Positions 47,664 through 55,992 of a DNA stretch of 64,000 nucleotides are shown piece after piece (positions within the stretch are counted from its first letter, which is position 1; every line of letters starts with the position of its first letter). Source of the DNA: Planctomycetota bacterium (lineage in GTDB: Bacteria; Planctomycetota; Planctomycetia; Gemmatales; Gemmataceae); NCBI GenBank assembly GCA_016195405.1, contig JACPZP010000117.1, positions 29,461-93,460 of the forward strand, in the 5' to 3' direction. The notes below the pieces were generated by a model. It was not told the origin of the DNA. It made no database searches and worked only from the letters and a program-made list of their open reading frames with translations. The translations under genes and the position numbers were made by a program.

Positions 47664-48302
47664 ATGCAAGAGAAGACATCCGTTCCATCACGAGCGCAGG
47701 TCCGACGGCGGGACCGGGCGGTTACCGACAACGACTGGATTCGGGACTTCCTCAAGCGCGCGCCGTTCGGGACGCTGGCCACGATCGACGATCGCCAGCC
47801 CTTCGCGAACATGAATATCTTCGTGTACGACGAAAGAGAGCACGCGATCTATCTGCACACGGCGCGAGCGGGGCGGACGCGCGATAACATCGAAGCGGAG
47901 CCGCAAGTTTGCTTCAGCGTCGCCGAGATGGGCAGGCTCTTACCTGCGCCCACGGCACTGCACTTCAGCGTCGAGTATGCCGGCGTGGTGGTGTTTGGCC
48001 GGGCCAGGGTCGTCGCCGACGACCTCGAAGCCGAGCACGCGCTGCAACAATTGCTCGACAAGTATGCCCCGCACCTTCGCCCGGGCCGCGACTATCGGCC
48101 CATCCAGCCCGAAGAATTGGCGGCGACGACCGTCTATCGCATTGAGATCGAGGAATGGAGCGGCAAGCAAAAGGTCGCGCCACCCGATCATCGGGGTGCA
48201 TTCACATATGCCGGCATTGTCATTAGTCAGTCGTCCGTGGTCAGTGGTCAGTTTGCGATTGACAACGGACAACTGACCACTGACAACGGACAAGGGGGGT
48301 AG
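47664..48302 (+). CDS. Pyridoxamine 5'-phosphate oxidase-like FMN-binding protein
   Basis: From the ATG at 47664 (MQEKTSVPSRAQ) the 212-residue product has a split-barrel flavin fold: FLKRAPFGTLATIDDRQPFA, IYLHTARAGRTRDNIEAEPQ, VCFSVAEMGRLLPAP, and VYRIEIEEWSGKQKVAPPDH. This is the pattern of the PNPOx-like superfamily, close to the 5-nitroimidazole-resistance type proteins. About the last 25 residues (ISQSSVVSGQ onward) are encoded by the dispersed GTCAGTGGTCAG repeat, so the natural C-terminus was probably near residue 188. It is divergent from the MocR regulator and 11 bp upstream of the PhzF gene, which supports joint regulation. Confidence 0.8.
   Translation: MQEKTSVPSRAQVRRRDRAVTDNDWIRDFLKRAPFGTLATIDDRQPFANMNIFVYDEREHAIYLHTARAGRTRDNIEAEPQVCFSVAEMGRLLPAPTALHFSVEYAGVVVFGRARVVADDLEAEHALQQLLDKYAPHLRPGRDYRPIQPEELAATTVYRIEIEEWSGKQKVAPPDHRGAFTYAGIVISQSSVVSGQFAIDNGQLTTDNGQGG
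48225..48297. repeat. GTCAGTGGTCAG inverted repeat inside a 3' coding end
   Basis: The arms GTCAGTGGTCAG (48240-48251) and CTGACCACTGAC (48270-48281) are perfect reverse complements. Flanking units GTCCGTGG and CAACGGACAA recur. The sequence resembles the element at 5960-6003. It encodes the last 25 or so residues of the PNPOx-like protein. Confidence 0.65.
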
Positions 48303-48313
48303 GAGACTCAAAC

Positions 48314-49165
48314 ATGGGATTGCCGATTTTCATTGTCGATGCGTTCACCGACAAACCATTCGCGGGCAACCCGGCTGCGGTGTGCCTTTTGCCGATACCG
48401 CCCACCGAGGCATGGATGCAGCAGTTCGCCGCGGAAATGAACTTTGCAGAGACGGCGTTTCTCGTGCCGGAGACAGACGGCTATGACTTGCGCTGGTTCA
48501 CTCCGGCAGTCGAGGTGGTCTTATGCGGCCACGCGACCTTGGCCAGTGCGCACATTTTGTGGGAAACGGGCCGACTCAAACCGACCGAGCAAGCACGTTT
48601 CCACACACGCAGCGGCCTCTTGACGGTGGAGCGCGGGCAATGGAATATGACCATGAATTTCCCGGCTCTTTCCACTGAACCGCGCCGGGAATGGGACGAC
48701 CTTCCCGCCGCTCTTGGAGTCAAGGCGACTTTCATCGGCGGCAACAAGATGGACGCATTGGTCGAGGTCGAGAACGAGCAGGCGGTTCGATACGCCTGGC
48801 CGGACTTCGCGCTCTTGGCCAAACACCCGGTGCGCGGCGTCATCGTGACCGCCGGCGCCGACAACCCGTCGTACGACTTCGTCTCGCGCTTTTTTGCTCC
48901 TCGTTCTGGCGTTCCGGAGGACCCCGTCACCGGCTCAGCCCACTGCTGCCTAGGCCCCTACTGGGCCGAGCGGCTCAATAAGCGCGACCTCGTTGGCTAT
49001 CAAGCGTCGGCGCGCGGAGGAATGGTGCGCGTCGGCGTTCGCGGCGACCGGGTCCATCTCGGCGGACAGGCAGTTACGATCCTGCGCGGCGAGTTGGGCG
49101 AAGCGGCTTCCCGGTCGGCAGCGGGTGGAGAGAGATCGGAGGCGCGTCTCGAAAAGGTCGGATAA
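48314..49165 (+). CDS. PhzF-family isomerase
   Basis: The 283-residue product has the PhzF/DAP-epimerase-like fold: FIVDAFTDKPFAGNPAAVCL at residues 6-25, catalytic Glu46 in MNFAETAFL, LRWFTPAVEVVLCGHATLAS, and PEDPVTGSAHCCLGPYW. Family members catalyse isomerisation of small acids; PhzF acts in phenazine synthesis, but most homologues have unknown substrates. AGGAGACTCAAAC precedes the ATG. The gene follows the PNPOx-like gene by 11 bp and precedes a GNAT gene by 2 bp, so the four genes 47664-51245 look like an operon. Confidence 0.9.
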   Translation: MGLPIFIVDAFTDKPFAGNPAAVCLLPIPPTEAWMQQFAAEMNFAETAFLVPETDGYDLRWFTPAVEVVLCGHATLASAHILWETGRLKPTEQARFHTRSGLLTVERGQWNMTMNFPALSTEPRREWDDLPAALGVKATFIGGNKMDALVEVENEQAVRYAWPDFALLAKHPVRGVIVTAGADNPSYDFVSRFFAPRSGVPEDPVTGSAHCCLGPYWAERLNKRDLVGYQASARGGMVRVGVRGDRVHLGGQAVTILRGELGEAASRSAAGGERSEARLEKVG

Positions 49166-49167
49166 CG

Positions 49168-49743
49168 ATGACGTCGTCCAAAATTCGCCTAGAACCGTTT
49201 GAAAGCGCCGACGCTGCGAGGCTTTGCGCATGGATCGATTCGCCTCGCTTGCTACTTCAATGGAGCGGCCAGACTTTCCGGCTGCCTTTCGACGTCGAAC
49301 AGATGGCGGCGCATCTGCACAAGTCCCAGACGAGCGGCGGCGCGCATCAGATTCTGCGAGCGCGTGAGACAGCTTCCGGCCGGGTTTTCGGGCACGTCGA
49401 ACTGGTCGCCATCGACCGACTACACGGGAACTGCCGCATTGGCCGGGTGTTGATTGGTCCGCCTGACAAACGTGGTCAGGGACTCGGAAAGCAACTGATG
49501 GCGGAACTTCTGCGCATGGGTTTCTTGGAATTGGGACTTCACCGCATGGAACTTGAAGTCTATGACTTCAATCGCGTCGCAATTCGTTGTTACGAGAGCC
49601 TGGGCTTTCGCCGCGAGGGAGTTCGTCGGGAGTGTGTGCGACTGGGCGATGAGTTCTGGAACTCGATTTGGATGGCTGTTCTCCGTCGCGAATGGAATGG
49701 TGCACATTCGGCAGGCGCGGCTCATGAAAGGCGGGCGGAGTGA
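49168..49743 (+). CDS. GNAT-family N-acetyltransferase
   Basis: The 191-residue product shows the GNAT pattern of RimJ/RimL-type enzymes: an N-terminal IRLEPFESADAARLCAW strand-helix, the acetyl-CoA-binding motif A (IGPPDKRGQGLGKQLMAELL), then LHRMELEVYDFNRVAIRCYE and SLGFRREGVRRE. It transfers an acetyl group from acetyl-CoA to an amino group; the substrate is unknown. The stop codon overlaps the start of the next gene, indicating translational coupling. Confidence 0.88.
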   Translation: MTSSKIRLEPFESADAARLCAWIDSPRLLLQWSGQTFRLPFDVEQMAAHLHKSQTSGGAHQILRARETASGRVFGHVELVAIDRLHGNCRIGRVLIGPPDKRGQGLGKQLMAELLRMGFLELGLHRMELEVYDFNRVAIRCYESLGFRREGVRRECVRLGDEFWNSIWMAVLRREWNGAHSAGAAHERRAE

Positions 49744-51245
49744 TGATCTTCGCCGACAACACCGCCACCGTGGGCAAGACGCCGTTAGTCGAGCTTCGCC
49801 GGCTTGCAAAAGGGCTGCCGGGACGAGTACTCGCCAAGCTGGAAATGCGCAATCCGTGCGGAAGCGTAAAGGACCGCGTCGGCGTTGCCATGATCGAGGA
49901 TGCCGAAAGACGAGGCGCGCTGCGACCGGGAATGACGATCGTTGAGGCGACCGGAGGCAATACTGGGATTGGGCTTGCGTTCGCGGCGGCAATCCGACGT
50001 TACCATCTGATTCTGACGATGCCGGAAACGATGTCGCGCGAACGGGTCGCGCTCTTGCGACACTTGGGCGCCGAGGTGATCCTGACACCGGGCATCCTGA
50101 TGCGCGATGCTGTCGCAAAAGCGGTACAGCTTGTCAAGGAACTTACAAGTGCCATCAATCTCGACCAATTCAGCAATCCGGTGAATCCGGAGGTCCACCG
50201 GCTCACGACGGCCGTGGAGATATGGGAGGACACGCGCGGCGCCGTCGACCTCTTTGTGTCCGCCGTCGGCACCGGCGGCACCATCACGGGCGTGGGCGAG
50301 ATCATGAAAGAACGCAAGCCGAGCGTGCGTATCATCGCGGTGGAACCAACGGGTGCTGCAGTGCTGTCCGGCAAACCGGCGGGAAATCATCGCATGCCCG
50401 GAATCGGTGTAGGCTTCGTGCCGACTGTGCTCAATCGGGCGATCTTGGATGAGATCGTCGCGGTTACCGATGACGAAGCCTTCGCCTGTGCGCGTCGACT
50501 GGGTCGAGAGGAGGGCATTCTGGCCGGTGTATCGTCGGGCGCGGCGCTCCATGCGGCACTCACGGTCGCAGCGCGGTCTGACGCCGTGGGAAAGACCGTC
50601 GTGACGCTGCTCGCGGACACAGGCGAACGCTACATAACGACCGAATTGTTCACCCTGTTGTCCTGTGAGCCGAACCGGACGTGTGCGCGATGCCGGGTAT
50701 TGGTCAGGCTCGGCTCGCCGGACCTAACAACAGAGGACATACTCTTGAAGGAGGTTGCAATGGACAGGAAAATCATTGAGAACTATGCCGCGTGCGGGAG
50801 CCAACTGCGTCGGGCAGTGGCTGGGTTAAGTAAGGATGACCTCACGGCGCGGCCCGGTCCTGGAAAATGGTCGATCCTGGAAGTGATCGTTCACCTAACC
50901 GACAGCGACAGTATTTCCATCGACCGCATGAAGCGCATCCTCACCGAGGACAACCCGTCGCTTCTCTATGCCGACGAGACCGCGTATGTCGATCGGCTCT
51001 TCACCCACGATCAGTCGTTGGACGACGCCTTAACGCTATTCGAGGTGAACCGGCGACAGTTCGCACGCGTCTTGCGGAAACTACCCGATGACGCTTTCGA
51101 GCGCCAGGGCACGCACAACCGGCGTGGCGCCGTCACTGTCGGAGAAATGGTGAAGGACTATGTCGAACACGTCGAGTATCATCTGAAGTTCGTGCAGGAA
51201 AAGCGGGCTCAGCTTGGTAAGCCGGCCGCCCAAACGGCGAAGTGA
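49743..51245 (+). CDS. cysK: Cysteine synthase-type PLP enzyme fused in frame to a DinB-like domain
   Basis: Residues 1-305 are a cysteine synthase A-like enzyme: PLP Lys43 in NPCGSVKDRVG, EATGGNTGIGLAF, AVGTGGTITGVGE for phosphate binding, and AGVSSGAALHAAL. It would make cysteine from O-acetylserine and sulfide. A 35-residue linker follows. From about residue 340 there is a DinB/DUF664-type four-helix domain (WSILEVIVHLTDSDSI, EMVKDYVEHVEYHLKFV) with metal-binding His residues. Within the frame, GAAGGAGG stands 6 bases before an ATG at 50760, exactly where the DinB part begins, so two products may be made. A GTG at 49740 is an alternative start. Confidence 0.85.
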   Translation: MIFADNTATVGKTPLVELRRLAKGLPGRVLAKLEMRNPCGSVKDRVGVAMIEDAERRGALRPGMTIVEATGGNTGIGLAFAAAIRRYHLILTMPETMSRERVALLRHLGAEVILTPGILMRDAVAKAVQLVKELTSAINLDQFSNPVNPEVHRLTTAVEIWEDTRGAVDLFVSAVGTGGTITGVGEIMKERKPSVRIIAVEPTGAAVLSGKPAGNHRMPGIGVGFVPTVLNRAILDEIVAVTDDEAFACARRLGREEGILAGVSSGAALHAALTVAARSDAVGKTVVTLLADTGERYITTELFTLLSCEPNRTCARCRVLVRLGSPDLTTEDILLKEVAMDRKIIENYAACGSQLRRAVAGLSKDDLTARPGPGKWSILEVIVHLTDSDSISIDRMKRILTEDNPSLLYADETAYVDRLFTHDQSLDDALTLFEVNRRQFARVLRKLPDDAFERQGTHNRRGAVTVGEMVKDYVEHVEYHLKFVQEKRAQLGKPAAQTAK

Positions 51246-51248
51246 TCT

Positions 51249-51610
51249 TTACTTCAGAGCATGCTGCATGGAAAGCAGTAAAGGCGCGGGACGGATGGAA
51301 AGCTCTTCGTAATGAACGGCGTAGTACACGGATAGAAAACCGTAAACACAACCAATGGCCAAAGTCGAAGGCCAGACGAGTTGCTTACGCCTCCATGAGC
51401 AACATAGACTGCGAGCGCCGCCGCGAAAAATAAGCCCGCGAACTTGAAGAGGAAAAAAGCCACGAGCCCGAAATTGCCCACCATCCTGGCGGCGAAAGGA
51501 TTCTGTTCCCAGAGGTGCATCAACTCGCGGTGCAGCCAGGCGAAGTAGGCGTCGTAGGCGGCTGCCGCGAAGATGAACGCCCATGCAAGTACCAAAAAGC
51601 TCCGCCTCAT
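51249..51610 (-). pseudogene. Small membrane protein (DUF5658-like), apparently frameshifted
   Basis: The N-terminal part, read from the ATG at 51610, gives MRRSFLVLAWAFIFAAAAYD, then LWEQNPFAARMVGNFGLVAF and FLFKFAGLFFAAALAVYVAH. This has the helix, E-x-NP and Lys-in-helix pattern of DUF5658-like proteins. After GG, near 51385-51400, the reading frame must shift to continue the membrane-type sequence RKQLVWPSTLAIGCVYGFLS with VYYAVHYEELS, which ends at 51249. Each frame alone runs into unrelated residues. A one- or two-base indel would explain this; it may be real decay or a sequencing error. Confidence 0.55.
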
Positions 51611-51862
51611 GCCTTCGCCCCTCTTTATTTCGTCACTGCATCTTCTCCAATCTTTCACACTTTTAGCAAACAACAGGAACGGGCACAAGAGCGTTTGAAT
51701 GGATGCGCACGGGGTTCAGCGAGCCCAAATCGTAGTTTAGCGGATTTGACGATTCATATATCAACTCGAGGGCAGCATTTCTCGCCGCTAGAGGACGCCA
51801 TCCGCTGGCGCGTCAGGTGTTGAGGTTTTTCAGATGTTCTCGCAAACTATGGAGTTCTCGCC

Positions 51863-52228
51863 ATGATCCGCGGACTTCGCACGGTCATCTACCACACTCC
51901 CGATCTCGCAAAAGCCAAGGCGTGGTACGCCCAGATGCTTGAGAGGCAGCCCTACTTCGATCAGCCGTTCTACGTCGGCTTCTCTGTCGGCGGCTTCGAA
52001 CTCGGCCTGATTCCCGATGGCACGCCGGGTCCAGGAGGCACCGTTGCGTATTGGGGAGTGGAAGACGCGGCGGCGACCGTCAAACGCCTTAAAGCGTTGG
52101 GCGCCAAGCTATGCGAGCCGGTCAAGGACGTCGGCGAGAACATTAAGGTGGCCACGGTCGCCGATCCGTTCGGCAACATCTTCGGCATCATCGAAAATCC
52201 GCATTTCTCAACCAAAAATATCGAGTAG
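51863..52228 (+). CDS. VOC-family (glyoxalase/bleomycin-resistance-type) protein
   Basis: The 121-residue product is one VOC domain made of two beta-alpha-beta-beta-beta units: LRTVIYHTPDLAKAKAWYAQ at the start, VGFSVGGFELGLIPDG, then GTVAYWGVEDAAATVKRLKA and VATVADPFGNIFGIIENP. The His/Glu metal ligands (His11, Glu near 116) are in the expected places. Such proteins act as metal-dependent lyases, dioxygenases or binding proteins; the substrate cannot be told. It stands 17 bp upstream of the molybdopterin/pentapeptide gene. Confidence 0.85.
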   Translation: MIRGLRTVIYHTPDLAKAKAWYAQMLERQPYFDQPFYVGFSVGGFELGLIPDGTPGPGGTVAYWGVEDAAATVKRLKALGAKLCEPVKDVGENIKVATVADPFGNIFGIIENPHFSTKNIE

Positions 52229-52245
52229 CTAGGAGAATCTCCATC

Positions 52246-53286
52246 ATGCGACTACCTCCCGGCCAGGTCGAGACCAAGCTGTTCCCTGTCGTAGGCGAAA
52301 ACGCTTCTGCCGACTCAACTACCAAAGGAAGCTGGACCTTGACCATTGACGGCGAGGTTTTGAATTCGCTGCACATCACGTTGCCCGAACTGCTGGCGCT
52401 GCCGCAGCGTGACCTCGTCATGGACGTACACTGTGTCACCGGGTGGACGCGGTTTGACACGAAGTTCACCGGCATTCCCATTTCGGATTTGCTCGAACGC
52501 GCCAGGCCGCGTCCCAATGCGAAGTTTGTTCAGTTCATAGCCAATTCCCCGCGCGACCACGACACGTCCTTGCCGTTCGACGTGGCATCCGCGCACTGCT
52601 GGCTGGCTCACTCCGTCAACGGCGAACCACTTAGCCGCGAGCACGGCGGCCCCTTGCGAACCGTCACGCAGGGGCGATATTTCTACAAGAGCCTCAAGTG
52701 GGTTCGCCACATTCGCGTGCTGACCAACGACGTTCCCGGTTACTGGGAACGCGAGTCGGCCTACCACAACAATGCCGATCCGTTTCGGGAGGAGCGTTAC
52801 GACGAGGCGAGCCAGGCGACTGCGGAAAAGACGCGGCGCTTTCGTGAACTGGATAACTTTGATGAATTTCGCATCAAGGATGCGCCGGTCGTGCTCATCA
52901 AAGCGAACCTGTCGAATTGGACGCCACGGACCAAAGATCTGCGCGGATTGCAGTTGAAGGCTTGTGACTTTGACGGCGCCGACCTCTCGGGCGTCGATTT
53001 CCGAGGCGCGAATCTGACCTTGTGCAAATTCTTCCGTGCCAACCTGGCGGGCGTCGACTTCACCGGCGCCGATCTGGAAGGCGCGGACTTTACCGGCGCC
53101 GCATCTTTGGCAGGCGCGCGCTTCATCGACGCAGCGCTGGCCGCCGCCAAGTTCTGCATGGCCAAAAACGACGGCGAGCGGCGCGGGCCGAAGGATCTAA
53201 CGGGGATGATCCTCAGGTGCGGCCGCGGCCTGATGGAATCGCAGGAGGAGTATCTGCGGCAGCGAGGAATCTTCGATCAAGGTTGA
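52246..53286 (+). CDS. Sulfite-oxidase-type molybdopterin domain fused to pentapeptide repeats
   Basis: Residues 1-190 form an oxidoreductase molybdopterin-binding domain: TLTIDGEVLNSLHITLPELL, DVHCVTGWTRFDTKFTGIPI with the likely Mo-ligand Cys63, PFDVASAHCWLAHSVNGEPL and HGGPLRTVTQGRYFYKSLKW. A linker follows. Residues 225-305 are pentapeptide repeats of the A(D/N)LxG type (GADLSGVDFRGANLTLCKFF, RANLAGVDFTGADLEGADFT). The first part resembles YedY/MsrP-like oxidoreductases, though no signal peptide is present. I am not aware of this domain combination in a characterised protein. AGGAGAATC precedes the ATG. Confidence 0.8.
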   Translation: MRLPPGQVETKLFPVVGENASADSTTKGSWTLTIDGEVLNSLHITLPELLALPQRDLVMDVHCVTGWTRFDTKFTGIPISDLLERARPRPNAKFVQFIANSPRDHDTSLPFDVASAHCWLAHSVNGEPLSREHGGPLRTVTQGRYFYKSLKWVRHIRVLTNDVPGYWERESAYHNNADPFREERYDEASQATAEKTRRFRELDNFDEFRIKDAPVVLIKANLSNWTPRTKDLRGLQLKACDFDGADLSGVDFRGANLTLCKFFRANLAGVDFTGADLEGADFTGAASLAGARFIDAALAAAKFCMAKNDGERRGPKDLTGMILRCGRGLMESQEEYLRQRGIFDQG

Positions 53287-53397
53287 TTCACTTTTGACAA
53301 TTCGCCGTCGAATGGCCAAAATGATAATTGGCCTCCCACCAACGCGCCTTTTCTGATCCACAGGGCATCCGTCGCCCTCCGAACTCAAAGGATTGCC

Positions 53398-55929
53398 ATG
53401 GCTCGCTGCACCCTCCTTGCATGCTTGCTTGCGTTTGCCGGATTGGCGTTCGGATTTCGCACGAGCACTCAGACGTCTTCGGACAAGCCGGCCAAAGGGC
53501 AGTTCGCGACAGTGCAGTTCGCCCGCGACATCCTGCCGATCCTGTCGGCGCATTGCTTCACTTGCCATGGACCCGACGACAAAGGCCGCAAAGCCGGGCT
53601 GCGGCTCGACGTGGCCGAGACCGCGACCAAGACGCTCAAGAGCGGCAACCGCGCCGTGGTTTCCGGTGATGTGAACAACAGCGCGATTGTTGCCCGTGTC
53701 TTTGCCATAGGCGACGACCGCATGCCGCCGCCCAAGAGCAATCATACGCTCAAGGACGCGGAGAAGAACCTCTTCAAACGCTGGATCGAGGAAGGCGCCG
53801 AATATCAACGCCATTGGTCGTTCGTCGCCCCGAAGCGGCCAACGCTACCGGAAGTGAAGAATAAGTCGTGGATTCGCAGTCCCGTGGATGCCTTCGTCCT
53901 CGCGAGATTGGAAAAGGAGAGCTTCCAACCCGGACCCGAAGCCGACCGCTACACGCTCGCGCGACGAGTCGCCATCGACCTAACCGGTCTGCCGCCGAGT
54001 CCCGAAATGGCCGATCTCTTCGTCAGCGATAAAAATCCCGACGCATACGAGAAATACGTCGATCGACTTCTGGCGCTACCCAGCTACGGCGAGCGCTGGG
54101 CCCAGGTCTGGCTCGATCTCGCCCGGTATGCCGATTCGAATGGCTATGCCGAGGATCAACCGCGCATGATCTGGAAATTCCGCGATTGGGTCATTGGGGC
54201 CATCAACGCCAACATGCCGTTTGACCAGTTCAGCATCGAGCAGATCGCAGGAGACCTTCTTCCCAATCCGACACAAGAGCAGCTCATGGCCACAGGCTTT
54301 CACCGCAACACGCTCACCAACAGCGAAGGCGGCACGAGCAGGGAGGAGTTCCGCAACATTGCCGTCGTCGATCGCGTCAACACGACGTTTCAGGTGTGGA
54401 TGGGCGTGACCATGGCGTGTGCTCAATGTCACAATCACAAATTCGACCCATACACGCAGGAAGAATATTTCCAGGTGTTCGCCATCTTCAATCAGACTGA
54501 GGACAACGATCAAGTCGACAATCGTCCGAACTTGATGTACCTGTCAGCCGAACAAGCGAAGCACAGAGCCGCTCTCGAAGCCGAGATGTCTAAGCTGCAA
54601 AACGAACTAAAGAAACTGCATCCGGCGCTCGATGCCATGCAGGAGCAATGGGAAAAAGAGGCGGCGAAGGACAAGCTGCCCAAGAACATCCAAGCCGTCC
54701 TCGGCCATGTGGCCGCCAAGCGCAATCCCAAGCAGAAGGAAGAATTGGCGGACTACTTCCGCGCAAAGCTTCGCGAACTGAAGGAACTGCAGCCGCGATT
54801 GATAAGGGTTCGGGCGGAGCTTTCCCAGGTGCAGCCGGTGCCGACGCCGATCATGAAAGAGCTGGCCGACGGACAGAAACGCACCACCAAGATCCACATT
54901 CGCGGCGACTTTCTCAATCTGGGTACGGAGGTCAAGCCCGGCGTGCCGTCGCCGTTTCATCCGTTGCACGAGGCGATGCCGCCCAATCGGCTGGCCCTGG
55001 CAAAGTGGCTTGTAGATCCGCGCAATCCGCTCACGAGCCGGGTGACGGTGAATCGTTACTGGGAACAAATCTTCGGCGTCGGCCTGGTACAAACTCCGGA
55101 AGACTTCGGCCTGCGAAGTTCGATGCCGCACCATCCGGAGTTGCTCGATTGGCTGGCGGTGGATTTTCAAGAAACCCTTAAGTGGGACACTAAGAAACTG
55201 CTCAAAATGCTCGTGTCGTCTTCGACGTATCGTCAGTCTTCGAAGGTCACGCCAGCGCTGGCCGAGCGCGACCCCGGCAATCGTTTGTTTTCGCGCGGGC
55301 CGCGTTATCGCAGTTCGGCGGAGATCATTCGCGATCAAGCCCTCTTCGTCAGCGGCCTATTGAGCACGAAGATGTTTGGTCCGTCGGTTCGTCCGCCGCA
55401 GCCCAAGACCGGCCTCAGCGCCGCGTTCGGCCCCGGCACCGATTGGACGGCGAGCACCGGCGAAGACAAATACCGCCGCGGCCTGTACACGTATTGGCGG
55501 CGGACGACGCCGTATCCCTCGATGACGACGTTTGACGCACCGACGCGGACCGTGTGCACGGTCAACCGCCCGCGCACGAACACGCCCCTACAAGCCTTGG
55601 TGACGCTCAACGACCCATGCTATGTCGAAGCCGCTCAGGCCTTGGCCCGCCGCATCGTGAAGGAAAGCGGCAGCACGATGGACGCACGCGCGCAACACGG
55701 GTTTCGCCTCTGCCTAATTCGGCCTCCGGGCGAGCAGGAAGTCCGCCGCTTAGTCGCTCTCTACCAGGAAGCACACACGACGTTCGCGAAAAATGCCAAG
55801 GAGGCCCTGCAGATGGCGACCGAACCGCTCGGCCCAGTTCCCGAAGGCATGCACACCGCGGAACTGGCGGCGTGGACGGTTGTCGCCAACGTGTTGTTAA
55901 ATCTGGATGAGATGTTCGCGAAACGCTAA
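53398..55929 (+). CDS. PSCyt1/DUF1549/DUF1553 planctomycete cytochrome-type protein
   Basis: The 843-residue protein starts with a signal peptide (TLLACLLAFAGLAFGF). The PSCyt1 domain follows at about 35-130 with a CxxCH heme motif (HCFTCHGPDDKGRKAGLRLD) and an RMPPPKS Met ligand. The PSCyt2/DUF1549 domain is at about 160-370 (PVDAFVLARLE, YGERWAQVWLDLARYADSNG, GVTMACAQCHNHKFDPY with a second CxxCH). A charged coiled region lies at 385-480. The DUF1553 domain runs from about 530 to the end (VDPRNPLTSRVTVNRYWEQI, RSSAEIIRDQALFVSGLLS). No LamG insert is present. The following DUF1501 gene is its usual partner; the reaction is unknown. Confidence 0.93.
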   Translation: MARCTLLACLLAFAGLAFGFRTSTQTSSDKPAKGQFATVQFARDILPILSAHCFTCHGPDDKGRKAGLRLDVAETATKTLKSGNRAVVSGDVNNSAIVARVFAIGDDRMPPPKSNHTLKDAEKNLFKRWIEEGAEYQRHWSFVAPKRPTLPEVKNKSWIRSPVDAFVLARLEKESFQPGPEADRYTLARRVAIDLTGLPPSPEMADLFVSDKNPDAYEKYVDRLLALPSYGERWAQVWLDLARYADSNGYAEDQPRMIWKFRDWVIGAINANMPFDQFSIEQIAGDLLPNPTQEQLMATGFHRNTLTNSEGGTSREEFRNIAVVDRVNTTFQVWMGVTMACAQCHNHKFDPYTQEEYFQVFAIFNQTEDNDQVDNRPNLMYLSAEQAKHRAALEAEMSKLQNELKKLHPALDAMQEQWEKEAAKDKLPKNIQAVLGHVAAKRNPKQKEELADYFRAKLRELKELQPRLIRVRAELSQVQPVPTPIMKELADGQKRTTKIHIRGDFLNLGTEVKPGVPSPFHPLHEAMPPNRLALAKWLVDPRNPLTSRVTVNRYWEQIFGVGLVQTPEDFGLRSSMPHHPELLDWLAVDFQETLKWDTKKLLKMLVSSSTYRQSSKVTPALAERDPGNRLFSRGPRYRSSAEIIRDQALFVSGLLSTKMFGPSVRPPQPKTGLSAAFGPGTDWTASTGEDKYRRGLYTYWRRTTPYPSMTTFDAPTRTVCTVNRPRTNTPLQALVTLNDPCYVEAAQALARRIVKESGSTMDARAQHGFRLCLIRPPGEQEVRRLVALYQEAHTTFAKNAKEALQMATEPLGPVPEGMHTAELAAWTVVANVLLNLDEMFAKR

Positions 55930-55931
55930 CG

Positions 55932-55978
55932 TAACCCGCGGTTCGCAGAACCGCGCGGGTTTGCGACCCGCGGCTTAA
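55932..55978. repeat. Double-hairpin repeat between the DUF1553 and DUF1501 genes
   Basis: Two palindromes lie side by side: CGCGGTTCGCAGAACCGCG and GCGGGTTTGCGACCCGC. The feet read GTAAC and GGCTTAAC rather than GTAG/CTAC, so it is a variant of the double-hairpin families. It sits in the 63-bp gap of an operon. Confidence 0.6.
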
Positions 55979-55992
55979 CAATAAGGTGCACG

